Positions 40,765 through 48,627 of a DNA stretch of 64,000 nucleotides are shown in pieces. The notes beneath the pieces are model-generated. The model saw nothing but the letters and a program-made list of their open reading frames with translations, was not told the DNA's origin and searched no databases. Both the position numbers and the translations under genes were made by a program. The first letter of the stretch is position 1. Each line of letters starts with the position of its first letter. This DNA is from Streptomyces mangrovi (GTDB lineage Bacteria; Actinomycetota; Actinomycetes; Streptomycetales; Streptomycetaceae), in the NCBI RefSeq assembly GCF_900114215.1, contig NZ_FOSG01000006.1:248001-312000 (forward strand), in the 5' to 3' direction.

Positions 40765-43537
40765 ACGCCCCCTTCGCGCCGCGTTCGGCGTCGCTCATGA
40801 TGTGCGAGACGAACGGATAGGTGCCGGCCTCGGGGAAGGCCAGCTCCACGAACCCGCCGGAGGCCGGGGCCAGATCCAGTACCTGCGCGCCGCCGCTGCC
40901 CGGATCGTCCGGCCGCAGCCGGTAGGCGCCCTCCTGGTAGACGGTGTCGAACTGGCCGCCGACGACATGGAAGGCGCTCGGCCGGTTCGGCCCGGCCGCC
41001 AGCGCCCAGATCCGTACCCGCTCGCCGGTGCGGACGGCCGGCGGGTCGTGGGCGTACTGGTTGGCGTAGCCGTTGAAGACCACGGCGTCGGGCCGCAGGG
41101 CCGCCACCTTGTCCGCGTCGGCGGTACCTCCCTGCCCGCCCAGGTACAGATCCGACTGGACCAGCAGGAACTCCCGGTCGACCTCGGGCAGTTGCGGCGG
41201 GTCGACGATGACGGCCCCGTACATGCCGTTGGCGATGTGCAGCGACATCGGCATCGTGGAGCAGTGGTACATCCACACCCCGCTGCGCTCGGCGGTGAAC
41301 CGGTAGGTCAGCGACTCGCCGGGGGCGATGGTGCGCATCGGCTTGTCGGGTGCCAGGGCCCCGGCGTGGAAGTCGATGCTGTGGCCGATCGACCCGTCGT
41401 TGACCAGGGTGATCTCGAAGGTGTCGCCGACCCGGCCGCGCAGCACCGGGCCCGGCGCGGTGCCGCCGAAGGTCCACAGGGTCTGCCGCACTCCGGGGGC
41501 GACCTCGCGCACGGTCTCGCGCACCGTCAGGGTCCGGCGGTGGACGCGCGGCCCCAAGTCGCCGGTCGCGGGCGGCAGCGCGGCGTCACGGGCGGTGAAG
41601 CCGGGGGCGGGCTCGGCCATGGGGTCGAACGCGGAGGCGGCGGACTCCCCTCCGGCACCGCCCTGTTCGCCCCGCCCCTCGTGTTTCCCTTGCTCCGCGG
41701 ACTCTGCGGCCCCCTCCCCTCCGGCCGCCGCACCGCCGCTGTCGCCGGTGGCCCGTACGCCGAAGATCATGCCCATACGCCGGTGTCCCACCACAGAGCA
41801 CCAGCCCTCCAGATCGCGGCCGACGACTCCCGCGTCCAGCGTCTCCCGCTCGCCGGGGGCGAGCCGGCCGGTGCGGGCGCCGGACTCCAGCACCAGGTCG
41901 TGGCCGTCGTCGCCCTCGTTGCGCACCTCGATCACCAGGCGGTTCCCGGCGGGTACCTCGACGGAGGCCGGGTGGAACCGCATCCCGCGCATCACCACCT
42001 CCACGGTGGTGGTCTCGCCGGTGGCCTCCACGCCTCTGTCCCCCGCGCCGTCCGCCGTGCCCGAGGCGGCGCGGGGCAGGACCGGCAGGGAGCGCACATC
42101 CGCCGCGCCGCCGACCGCGACCGCCAGCACCACCGCCGCCAGCCCCGCGGCGGCGCCGCCCAGGACGCGGTGCGGGCGGGGTTCCGCGGTCTGCCTCCCG
42201 GCCGGCTTCCCGGCCGACGGTGCGGGCGGCCGCGCGGAAGGCGGTGCGTCAGACGCCGAAGCACCGCCCCGGCGGGCCCGCAGCCCGCCTGCGACGGTGC
42301 GGACCAGCAGCACCAGGAAGGCGACCAGCACACCCAGCAGCAGCACCGAGCCCACCACCCGGACCACCGACGGCACCGGCAGCAGGCACAGCGCCAGCGC
42401 GGCGTTGCCCGCGGCCAGCCGGAAGGGACCGCCCCGCTCCAGCCCGGCGGAGGCGGCCCGTACGGCGGCAGGCCCGCCGCCGAGCACGACCGGCACCAGG
42501 AAGGTCAGCGCCCCCAGCAGGGTCTGGGCGATCCACCCGGCGGCCAGCGGCGCGGTCAGGGCCGGCACCCGCGCCGCCGCCTGCGGCCAGGAAGACGAGG
42601 TCAGCAGGATCCAGGCCAGGCCCGCCAGCGAGCCGAGCAGCCACACCCCGCCCGCCGCCACCGACCAGGTGGCGAAGGAGTGCGGTGCCTTCGCCCGCGC
42701 CTCGCGCACCCAGGGCACGCCCGCCACGGCCCACCCGGCGGCGTAGGCGGCGACCCCGGCGGCGGCCAGGGGCGGCGGGCCGGCGAGCACGGCGAGGACG
42801 GCCGCGCCGAGTCCGGCGAGCAGTACGGGCAGGGCGCGGCGGCCCGCGCGCTCCGCGCCGTCCGCCACCTTGGTGCGCAGCATCGTGGGCCACAGGGTGA
42901 TCAGCGTCCCGGCCACGGTCAGGCCCACCCAGCCCAGCAGGTTGACCAGTTCATGGGCCGTCAGCAGCCGTGCGTGGAGGCCGCCGGACAGATCGCCGCG
43001 GGCCATGACCACGCCCAGCGCGGCGCCCACGGGCAGCAGGCAGGCGGCGGCCACGTAGTAGCGCACGGTCATGGTGAAGCGGCCGGGCAGGGCGCGGCGC
43101 GTCAGCCGCACCAGCCACACCGCGTGGGCCGTCACCGCACCCGCCACGGCCGCCCCGCCCGCCAGGACGGCCGGCCACACCCCGGCGGCCATTCCGCCGA
43201 TCACGGCGGCGGCGCCGGCGTTGAGGCAGACCAGCCGCCATACGGCCGGAGCCCCTCGGTTCGCCTCCGGCAGCCGCAGCACCGAGGCGGCGAAGTGTCC
43301 CGACCAGATGACGATCGCGTTGCTCACCGCGCCGAGCAGCAGCAGATGGGCCATCAGCCAGCGGGCGGACGGCAGGAAGTGGTGCCCGGCCGCCGCGGCG
43401 GCGAACAGCGCCAGCCACAGCACCACCACCGCGTTCGCGCCCAGGTGCCAGGAGGCGCGCGGTGAACGCCCGGCTCTCCCTGCAGGCGAGCCGCCGGAGG
43501 GGCCGGGGGGCGTGGAAGGAGGCGAAAGGAGCGTCAC
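40748..43537 (-). CDS. nirK: Copper nitrite reductase fused to a polytopic membrane domain
   Basis: 929 residues from a GTG that overlaps the stop of the NnrS-like gene (GTGA), with GGAGG 7 nt upstream. Residues to about 430 hold about 12 membrane segments (WLMAHLLLLGAVSNAIVIWS, LTAHELVNLLGWVGLTVAGT, AGWIAQTLLGALTFLVPVVL) with conserved His, like haem-binding NnrS-type proteins. Another membrane segment leads to a cupredoxin domain (GHDLVLE, WCSVVGHRRMGM). The last 350 residues are a NirK: GHSIDFHAGALAPDKPM, VWMYHCSTMPMSLHIANGMY (type 1 copper Cys, His, Met) and SAFHVVGGQFDTVYQEG. This should reduce nitrite to NO at the outer face. Fusion to the membrane part is unusual and may couple it to quinol or haem electron donors. 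Confidence 0.85.
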   Translation of the reverse strand: MTLLSPPSTPPGPSGGSPAGRAGRSPRASWHLGANAVVVLWLALFAAAAAGHHFLPSARWLMAHLLLLGAVSNAIVIWSGHFAASVLRLPEANRGAPAVWRLVCLNAGAAAVIGGMAAGVWPAVLAGGAAVAGAVTAHAVWLVRLTRRALPGRFTMTVRYYVAAACLLPVGAALGVVMARGDLSGGLHARLLTAHELVNLLGWVGLTVAGTLITLWPTMLRTKVADGAERAGRRALPVLLAGLGAAVLAVLAGPPPLAAAGVAAYAAGWAVAGVPWVREARAKAPHSFATWSVAAGGVWLLGSLAGLAWILLTSSSWPQAAARVPALTAPLAAGWIAQTLLGALTFLVPVVLGGGPAAVRAASAGLERGGPFRLAAGNAALALCLLPVPSVVRVVGSVLLLGVLVAFLVLLVRTVAGGLRARRGGASASDAPPSARPPAPSAGKPAGRQTAEPRPHRVLGGAAAGLAAVVLAVAVGGAADVRSLPVLPRAASGTADGAGDRGVEATGETTTVEVVMRGMRFHPASVEVPAGNRLVIEVRNEGDDGHDLVLESGARTGRLAPGERETLDAGVVGRDLEGWCSVVGHRRMGMIFGVRATGDSGGAAAGGEGAAESAEQGKHEGRGEQGGAGGESAASAFDPMAEPAPGFTARDAALPPATGDLGPRVHRRTLTVRETVREVAPGVRQTLWTFGGTAPGPVLRGRVGDTFEITLVNDGSIGHSIDFHAGALAPDKPMRTIAPGESLTYRFTAERSGVWMYHCSTMPMSLHIANGMYGAVIVDPPQLPEVDREFLLVQSDLYLGGQGGTADADKVAALRPDAVVFNGYANQYAHDPPAVRTGERVRIWALAAGPNRPSAFHVVGGQFDTVYQEGAYRLRPDDPGSGGAQVLDLAPASGGFVELAFPEAGTYPFVSHIMSDAERGAKGAFRVTD

Positions 43538-44715
43538 CGGGGTACCTCCGGGGCGGACGGGGCGGACGGGGCGGGTGGTCCGGTCCGGGAGCGTCGGGCG
43601 GCGATCACCGACGAGGACGCCGCCACCGCCGCGAACAGCAGCACGGCGGCGATGTTGAGGGCCCCGCCCAGCCGCCAGGCCCACTCCAGGCCCCGCAGGT
43701 CGCCCACCAGGACGCGCAGGGCCAGCGAGAGGTGCAGCAGCCAGGCCGGTACGGCGAGGGCGGGGTGGTAGGGCAGGGGGCGGCGCAGCACCGCGGGCAG
43801 GATCACCGGGGCATGGGCCATGATCATCGACAGCACGAAGCCCAGGAACACGCAGTGCACCACCGCGTCGTACCGCGGCCCGCCGGCGATCGGCCCGTAC
43901 ACCAGCCACAGCACCCCGGCCAGGCCCAGCCAGGCGTAACCGGCCAGCAGGCACGCGGCGCCGAAGCGGGGCAGCCCGGTGGAGCGCAGCGTCCGGCGGG
44001 CGACGTCGTACGCGGTGAGCCAGCCGACCAGGGCGAGCAGCGCGGCCCCCAGCAGCAGGGTGCCTGCGGCGGGCCACAGCAGGGCGGCGACGGCCCCGGC
44101 GAGCACGGCGCCGGAGCAGACGAGGAAGGTGTGCTCGGCGCGGGGCGGCAGCAGGCCCACCCGGGACAGCTCCAGCCGCTCCCCGGCGATGGTCAGCACC
44201 AGAAAGGCGGCCAGCCAGGGCAGCAGCCGGGGCACGTCGAGTCCGCCGAGCCACAGCAGCGCGGCGCCCAGCGCGGCCACCGCGCCCCCGGCCTGCACGG
44301 CCAGGGCCGGGCCCGGCTGACGCCGCCACAGCCGGACGTAGACCGCGAGCAGGACGGCGGCGCCGGAGGCGAGCAGCAGCCCGCCCGGACGAAGCCCACC
44401 GGGAGTGATCAGCAGCAGGCCGCCCGCGCCCAGGCAGGCGGGGGAGAGGTACCCCCAGCAGGCGCCCAGGGCGACCGCCCGCTCCAGCGACACCAGCGTC
44501 CCGGCGAAGCCGAGCACCAGCAGCACCCCGTGCACGCGCGGCAGCCGGTCGGCGTCGACGGGGGCGGGCAGGCCGAGCAGCAGCAGGGCGGCGTCGAGTC
44601 CGGCGAGCAGGGCCAGCCCGGCGGGCAGCAGCAGGACGGCGCGGCGGGCGCCCGTGCGCCGGGCCGCGGCGGCGGAGGCACGGACGGGCGCGGCTGCCGC
44701 CCCGGCGCCGGTCAC
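43534..44715 (-). CDS. NnrS-like polytopic membrane protein
   Basis: 393 residues from a GTG overlapping the previous stop (GTGA). About eleven membrane helices: VHGVLLVLGFAGTLVSLERA, VLLAVYVRLWRRQPGPALAV, FLVLTIAGERLELSRVGLLP, VHCVFLGFVLSMIMAHAPVI and ALRVLVGDLRGLEWAWRLGG. The His positions and the HGVL/ERLELSR signatures fit the haem- and copper-containing NnrS family, which protects cells from nitric oxide in denitrifiers. It is coupled to the fused NirK downstream and the regulator upstream. Confidence 0.75.
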   Translation of the reverse strand: MTGAGAAAAPVRASAAAARRTGARRAVLLLPAGLALLAGLDAALLLLGLPAPVDADRLPRVHGVLLVLGFAGTLVSLERAVALGACWGYLSPACLGAGGLLLITPGGLRPGGLLLASGAAVLLAVYVRLWRRQPGPALAVQAGGAVAALGAALLWLGGLDVPRLLPWLAAFLVLTIAGERLELSRVGLLPPRAEHTFLVCSGAVLAGAVAALLWPAAGTLLLGAALLALVGWLTAYDVARRTLRSTGLPRFGAACLLAGYAWLGLAGVLWLVYGPIAGGPRYDAVVHCVFLGFVLSMIMAHAPVILPAVLRRPLPYHPALAVPAWLLHLSLALRVLVGDLRGLEWAWRLGGALNIAAVLLFAAVAASSSVIAARRSRTGPPAPSAPSAPEVPR

Positions 44716-45440
44716 CGGTCTCCTCCGGCGGTGTCGTCCCCCGACGGCCCGCGCGGTCCGGCGTCCAGACTCAGCCGGCAGGCGTCTGGTTCGGCGAAGG
44801 GGTGCAGCGCCACCCGCTCCGCGTCCCCGCCCAGAGCGGCGAGCCCCGCCCTGACCAGGCCCTCGTGGACGGCGCAGACCACGCCGGGGTACTCGCGGGC
44901 GGCCTCGACGAAGGGGCAGCGCGGCAGCCGCACCTCGCGTGCGGTCCCGTCGGGCCCGTCCGGCTGCGGGGCGAAGCCGATCTCCTCCAGCAGCACCAGC
45001 ACCCTTGCGCGCGCCTCCCCGGGATCGCGCGCGGGCTCCTGCCCGGCGAGCAGGGCGCGGCCCCACTCCTCCCCGGCGGCCAGGGCGTCGGCGCGCGGGT
45101 CGGGGCTGGTGCGGGCGATCCGCGCGGCGAGGACGGTGGCCAGCCCGGCGTACTCGCGTACGGCGGACTGCTGCGGGGCCCGGGCCCGGTAGAGCCAGGC
45201 GGGCCGGCCGCGGCCGGCGGCCGGAGCGCGCTCGCGGGCGGCCAGACAGGCGTCGACCAGGGCGTCGAGGTGCTCGCGGACGGTGTTGGAGTGCAGCCCG
45301 CACTCCGCCGCGAGGTCGGCGGCCGTGACCGGTTGCGTCCGGCCGCGCAGATGCTGCAGGACCGCCCTGCGCTGCCGGGAGACCGGCGGATGGTCGTCCG
45401 AGCCGCCGCCCGGCAGTGGACCCTTATTTTTCACGGACAT
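44712..45440 (-). CDS. HTH regulator with cysteine-containing sensor domain (SufR/NO-sensor-like)
   Basis: 242 residues. The wHTH is RRAVLQHLRGRTQPVTAADL then AAECGLHSNTVREHLDALVD, followed by RAPAAGRGRPAWLYRARAPQ. The C-terminal part has three conserved-looking Cys: Cys175 (LPRCPFVEA), Cys189 (GVVCAVHEGL) and Cys221 (EPDACRLSLD), resembling the iron-sulfur ligands of SufR-type repressors. An NO- or O2-responsive [Fe-S] sensor is the inference. The ATG lies inside the palindrome ACGGACATGTCCGT, and TATACT ends 6 nt before it, so the transcript is probably leaderless. Heads the regulator-NnrS-NirK operon. Confidence 0.8.
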   Translation of the reverse strand: MSVKNKGPLPGGGSDDHPPVSRQRRAVLQHLRGRTQPVTAADLAAECGLHSNTVREHLDALVDACLAARERAPAAGRGRPAWLYRARAPQQSAVREYAGLATVLAARIARTSPDPRADALAAGEEWGRALLAGQEPARDPGEARARVLVLLEEIGFAPQPDGPDGTAREVRLPRCPFVEAAREYPGVVCAVHEGLVRAGLAALGGDAERVALHPFAEPDACRLSLDAGPRGPSGDDTAGGDR

Positions 45441-45454
45441 GTCCGTAGTATATT
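45433..45454. promoter_or_regulatory. 14-bp palindromic operator in the divergent nir/hemerythrin promoter
   Basis: ACGGACATGTCCGT (45433-45446) is a perfect palindrome, overlapping the regulator's start codon. On the minus strand TATACT (45452-45447) lies 6 nt before the ATG; on the plus strand TATATT (45449-45454) is a good -10 for the hemerythrin-DUF2249 gene. One protein bound here would control both directions. Confidence 0.65.
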
Positions 45455-45508
45455 GCTCGCGTCGGCCCCGGACGACCCGGTGGGCCGCCCACCTTCGGGA
45501 GGAAAGCC

Positions 45509-46300
45509 ATGAGCACTCTCACCCTCGCCTCCGACCCCCGGGACGCCGCGGCCGTCGAAGCCGTCGAGGCCCACCACGCGCAGCTCGCGGGTCAGCTGGC
45601 CGGACGCGTCGCGATGCTGCTGGACGCGGCCGACCGCGACCCGGCCGCCGCCGACCGGGCCCGCGCGGGCCTGGTCGCCTTCTGCGACCGCGAACTCCTC
45701 CCGCACGCCGCCGCCGAGGAGTCCGCCCTCTACCCCGCCGCGCACCGCACCGCCGAGGCCCGGCTGCTGGTCGACGGCATGCTCGCCGAGCACCGCAGGA
45801 TCGGTGCGCTCGTCGAGGCGCTGCGCGCCCCGCTCACCCCGGCCCGCGCGGCGGCCGACGCACGGGCCCTCCAGGTCCTCTTCGAGGAGCACCTGGACAA
45901 GGAGAACGACCTGGTGCTGCCACTGATCGCCGCCGCACCCGACGTCTCCCTGGCCGGACTGCTGGCCGGAATGCACGAACTGCTCGGCGGTCACGAGGAG
46001 TCCGGCGGGACGGGCCGGGACGGCGAGGAGGGCGGCTGCGGCGGAGGCTGCGCCTGCGGGGAGACGGACGCCGGGGAAGCGCCCGAACTGGACGTGCGCG
46101 AGGTCCCGCACGCCATCCGCCACGCCACGGTCTTCGGAGCGCTCGAGGCCGTCCCCGCGGGCCGGTCCATGGTGCTGGTCGCGCCGCACGACCCGCTGCC
46201 CCTGCTGGCCCAGATCGAGCAGCGCACATCCGGCGCCTTCGCGGTGGAGTACCTGGAGCGCGGCCCGCAGGCCTGGCGCCTGCGCCTCACCCACCGCTGA
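45509..46300 (+). CDS. Hemerythrin-like HHE protein with DUF2249 domain
   Basis: 263 residues with GGGAGG before the ATG. The N-terminal HHE four-helix domain has EAVEAHHAQLAGQLAGRVAM, LLPHAAAEESALYPAAHRTA, GMLAEHRRIGALVEALRAPL and LFEEHLDKENDLVLPLIAAA, giving the His/Glu ligands of a diiron site. After a Gly/Cys-rich hinge (EEGGCGGGCACGE) comes DUF2249 (LDVREVPHAIRHATVFGALE, VAPHDPLPLLAQIEQRTSGA). Such proteins bind O2 or NO and occur in denitrifiers. Divergent from the NO-type regulator, which supports an NO-sensing or -buffering role. A 20-bp hairpin ends the transcript. Confidence 0.88.
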   Translation: MSTLTLASDPRDAAAVEAVEAHHAQLAGQLAGRVAMLLDAADRDPAAADRARAGLVAFCDRELLPHAAAEESALYPAAHRTAEARLLVDGMLAEHRRIGALVEALRAPLTPARAAADARALQVLFEEHLDKENDLVLPLIAAAPDVSLAGLLAGMHELLGGHEESGGTGRDGEEGGCGGGCACGETDAGEAPELDVREVPHAIRHATVFGALEAVPAGRSMVLVAPHDPLPLLAQIEQRTSGAFAVEYLERGPQAWRLRLTHR

Positions 46301-46307
46301 CACGGCC

Positions 46308-46350
46308 GCCCCCGGTCCGGACCCGGGACCCCCGGGTCCGGACCGGGGGC
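46308..46350 (+). terminator. 20-bp perfect hairpin terminator
   Basis: Arms 46308-46327 and 46331-46350 (core CCGGTCCGGACCCGGG) with a 3-nt loop ACC, 8 bp beyond the hemerythrin-DUF2249 stop. Among the strongest hairpins of the window. Confidence 0.75.
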
Positions 46351-46467
46351 CGAAAGGCCCGGCGCGGGGGACCTTCGCCGCCCGAACGCCGGCACGCCCC
46401 GGAACGACAATCGGCCTCGATGTCCCGATCATCCGCCGCGACCGCGACGGGACCCTGAGGAGCGCAC

Positions 46468-47952
46468 GTGACCACCCCACCCCCGGCCGAGGCCGCCGAC
46501 GCCCCGCCACCGGGCATACCCGCACCGTCCGAACCACCCGAACCGCCCGGCCCGCCCACCCCGGCCGGCCGGCCGCCCGGACCCCGCGGCGGACCCCCGC
46601 CCACGAGCACCTCGCGGCGGGCGCCCCTGTTCGGAGCCGTGGCCGGCGTCCTGCTGACCGTACTGGCCGTACTGGTGGCCGGGACACCGGGCGGCGGAGT
46701 GGAGGCGGCGGGCGGCCGGGGCGCCGACACCACGGGCGCCTCCGGGACCCGCACCGTGCGGGTGGAGTTGAGGGGCATGCGGGTCAGCCCCGCCACCGTC
46801 GAGGTCCCCTCCGGCACCCGCCTGGTCCTGGAGGTCGTCAACCGGGACGCCATGCGCCACGACCTGCGGGTGGAGGACGGCCCCGCCACTCCGATGCTCG
46901 GCCGGGGCGAGAGCGCCCGTCTGGACGTCGGAACGGTCACCGCCGACCGCGCGGCCTGGTGCACCGTGGCCGGACACCGTGCCGCGGGCATGAGCATGCG
47001 CATCGCGGCAGGGGAGACCGGCGCGGGCGGCGCCGGTGGGGGCGAGGAGCATGAGGAACACGCCCCGGTCGCCGGGGCGGCCGGGCCGGATCTGGCCGCG
47101 GAGTTCTCGCCGGGCTGGGCCTCCCGGCCGGCCGCGCTGCCGCCCGCCGGCCCGGGCCGCGTCCACCGGGTGACCCTGCGCACCGTGGAGAAGGACATCG
47201 AGGTCGCTCCCGGGGTGCGGCAGCGGATGTGGACCTTCGGCGGTACCGCGCCGGGCCCCACCCTGCGCGGCCGGGTCGGTGACACCTTCGAGATCACCCT
47301 GGTCAACGACGGCGCCATGGGCCACAGCATCGACTTCCACGCCGGGGCGCTGGCCCCCGACAAGCCGATGCGCACCATCGAGCCGGGCCAGTCGCTGGTC
47401 TACCGGTTCACCGCCGAGCGGGCGGGCGCGTGGCTGTACCACTGCGGCACCGCGCCGATGCTCCAGCACATCGCCAACGGCATGTACGGGGCCGTGGTGA
47501 TCGATCCGCCCGGTCTGCCCGAGGTGGACCGGGAGTATCTGCTGGTGGCCTCCCAGCTCTATCTGGGCGCCGTCGGCGGTGAGGAGCAGGTGGCGAGGAT
47601 GCGCGCCAACACCCCGGACGCCTGGGCCTTCAACGGGGTGGCCGGCCAGTACGCCCGGGAGCCCCTGACCGCGCGGGCGGGGGAGCGGGTCCGTTTCTGG
47701 GTGGTGGCGGCGGGGCCGGGCGACGGGGTGGCCTTCCATGTGGTGGGCACGGTGTTCGACACCGTGTATCAGGAGGGCGCCCACCGGCTGCGCCCGGAGG
47801 ATCCCGGGGGCGCCCAGGTGCTCGGCCTGTCCACCGCGCAGGGGGGTTTCGTCGAGGCGGTGTTCCCCGAGGCCGGCCGCTATCCGTTCGTCGACCACGA
47901 CATGCGGCGCGCCGAGGCCGGCGCCCACGGAGCGGTGGAGGTGAGGAGGTGA
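46468..47952 (+). CDS. nirK: Second copper nitrite reductase with N-terminal anchor and cupredoxin
   Basis: 494 residues from a GTG with AGGAG upstream. A Pro-rich cytoplasmic N-terminus leads to one membrane segment (TSRRAPLFGAVAGVLLTVLA), a cupredoxin-like domain (VELRGMRVSPATVEVPSGTR, MRHDLRVEDGP, WCTVAGHRAAGMSM) and the NirK core: MGHSIDFHAGALAPDKPM, AWLYHCGTAPMLQHIANGMY and VAFHVVGTVFDTVYQEG. All type 1 (His, Cys, His, Met) and type 2 His ligands visible in the first paralogue are kept. It is closely related to the C-terminal half of the fused enzyme at 40.7 kb but lacks the polytopic domain. Reduces nitrite to NO. Confidence 0.88.
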   Translation: MTTPPPAEAADAPPPGIPAPSEPPEPPGPPTPAGRPPGPRGGPPPTSTSRRAPLFGAVAGVLLTVLAVLVAGTPGGGVEAAGGRGADTTGASGTRTVRVELRGMRVSPATVEVPSGTRLVLEVVNRDAMRHDLRVEDGPATPMLGRGESARLDVGTVTADRAAWCTVAGHRAAGMSMRIAAGETGAGGAGGGEEHEEHAPVAGAAGPDLAAEFSPGWASRPAALPPAGPGRVHRVTLRTVEKDIEVAPGVRQRMWTFGGTAPGPTLRGRVGDTFEITLVNDGAMGHSIDFHAGALAPDKPMRTIEPGQSLVYRFTAERAGAWLYHCGTAPMLQHIANGMYGAVVIDPPGLPEVDREYLLVASQLYLGAVGGEEQVARMRANTPDAWAFNGVAGQYAREPLTARAGERVRFWVVAAGPGDGVAFHVVGTVFDTVYQEGAHRLRPEDPGGAQVLGLSTAQGGFVEAVFPEAGRYPFVDHDMRRAEAGAHGAVEVRR

Positions 47953-48395
47953 ACGGGGTGGACGCCTGGGCCCTCGTACGTTTCACCCACGTCATCGGGG
48001 CCGCGCTGTGGGTCGGCGGGCAACTGGCCCTGTCGCTGGTGATCCTGCCGCTGGCCCGCCGGATGCTGGCCCCCGAGGCCCGGGGGCGGTTCGTACGGGA
48101 GGCCGGACGCCGCTTCGGGAAGCTCACCGGGGCGGTGTTCCTCCCCCTCCAGCTGGCCAGCGGGGTGGCGATGGCCTGGCACAAGGGGGTGACCTGGGCC
48201 TCGCTGGCCGAGCCCGGCTACGGGCGGACCCTGGCTGCCAAGCTGGCCCTGTTCACCGCCGTGATGGCAGTCGCCGCGCTGCACGGCCGGGCCCACTCGC
48301 GGGGCCGCCCGGAGCTGGCCCGCGCCCTGGCGGTCACCTCCCTGGTCGGCTCGCTGGGAGTGGTGCTCCTGGCCACGGCCCTGCCCGTCACCTGA
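47949..48395 (+). CDS. CopD-like four-helix membrane protein
   Basis: 148 residues from a GTG overlapping the nirK stop (GTGA). Four membrane segments: ALVRFTHVIGAALWVGGQLA, GKLTGAVFLPLQLASGVAMA, LAAKLALFTAVMAVAALHGR and ALAVTSLVGSLGVVLLATAL, with His in the first and third. It resembles CopD/DUF2269-type proteins that may move copper or haem. Coupling to nirK suggests supply of copper, or electron transfer, to the nitrite reductase. Confidence 0.75.
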   Translation: MNGVDAWALVRFTHVIGAALWVGGQLALSLVILPLARRMLAPEARGRFVREAGRRFGKLTGAVFLPLQLASGVAMAWHKGVTWASLAEPGYGRTLAAKLALFTAVMAVAALHGRAHSRGRPELARALAVTSLVGSLGVVLLATALPVT

Positions 48396-48473
48396 TGGGC
48401 GCCGTGCCGCGGGGAGTGCCGGGGGCCGCGCCGCGGAGCCGTGCCGGACGGCCCCGGAAAAGGCGAGACCAAT

Positions 48474-48499
48474 GGTCCCTTGCGGGACCTGTTGGTCCC
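48474..48499 (+). promoter_or_regulatory. DevR/OsdR-like palindromic boxes upstream of narK
   Basis: GGTCCC-TTGC-GGGACC (48474-48489) overlaps GGGACC-TGTT-GGTCCC (48484-48499); GGTCCCTT is thus repeated directly with a 20-bp period. The half-sites match those in the mycobacterial DosR/DevR box and the Streptomyces OsdR equivalent, where the half-site spacing is usually different. The position (about 130 bp before narK) suits an activator of the hypoxia response. Confidence 0.6.
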
Positions 48500-48627
48500 T
48501 TACCGCAGGACAGGGGTGTGAAGACCCTTGAGGTGCGGGCATGGCGCCGGCCGCTCAGGGCACCTGAGCACACACCGCCGGTTCCGGCCCGCGACACGGA
48601 GCCACCATCGAATCGGCCGAGGACGAC

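Noticed and set aside
40802..43465. A plus-strand 887-codon frame opposite the fused nirK
   Set aside because: Gln/His/Arg-rich with no motifs. The minus-strand frame carries all NirK ligands and membrane segments.
44712..45440. The regulator as a plain ArsR arsenic/metal sensor
   Set aside because: The Cys are in the C-terminal domain with SufR-like spacing, and the neighbours are NO/nitrite genes rather than metal-efflux genes.
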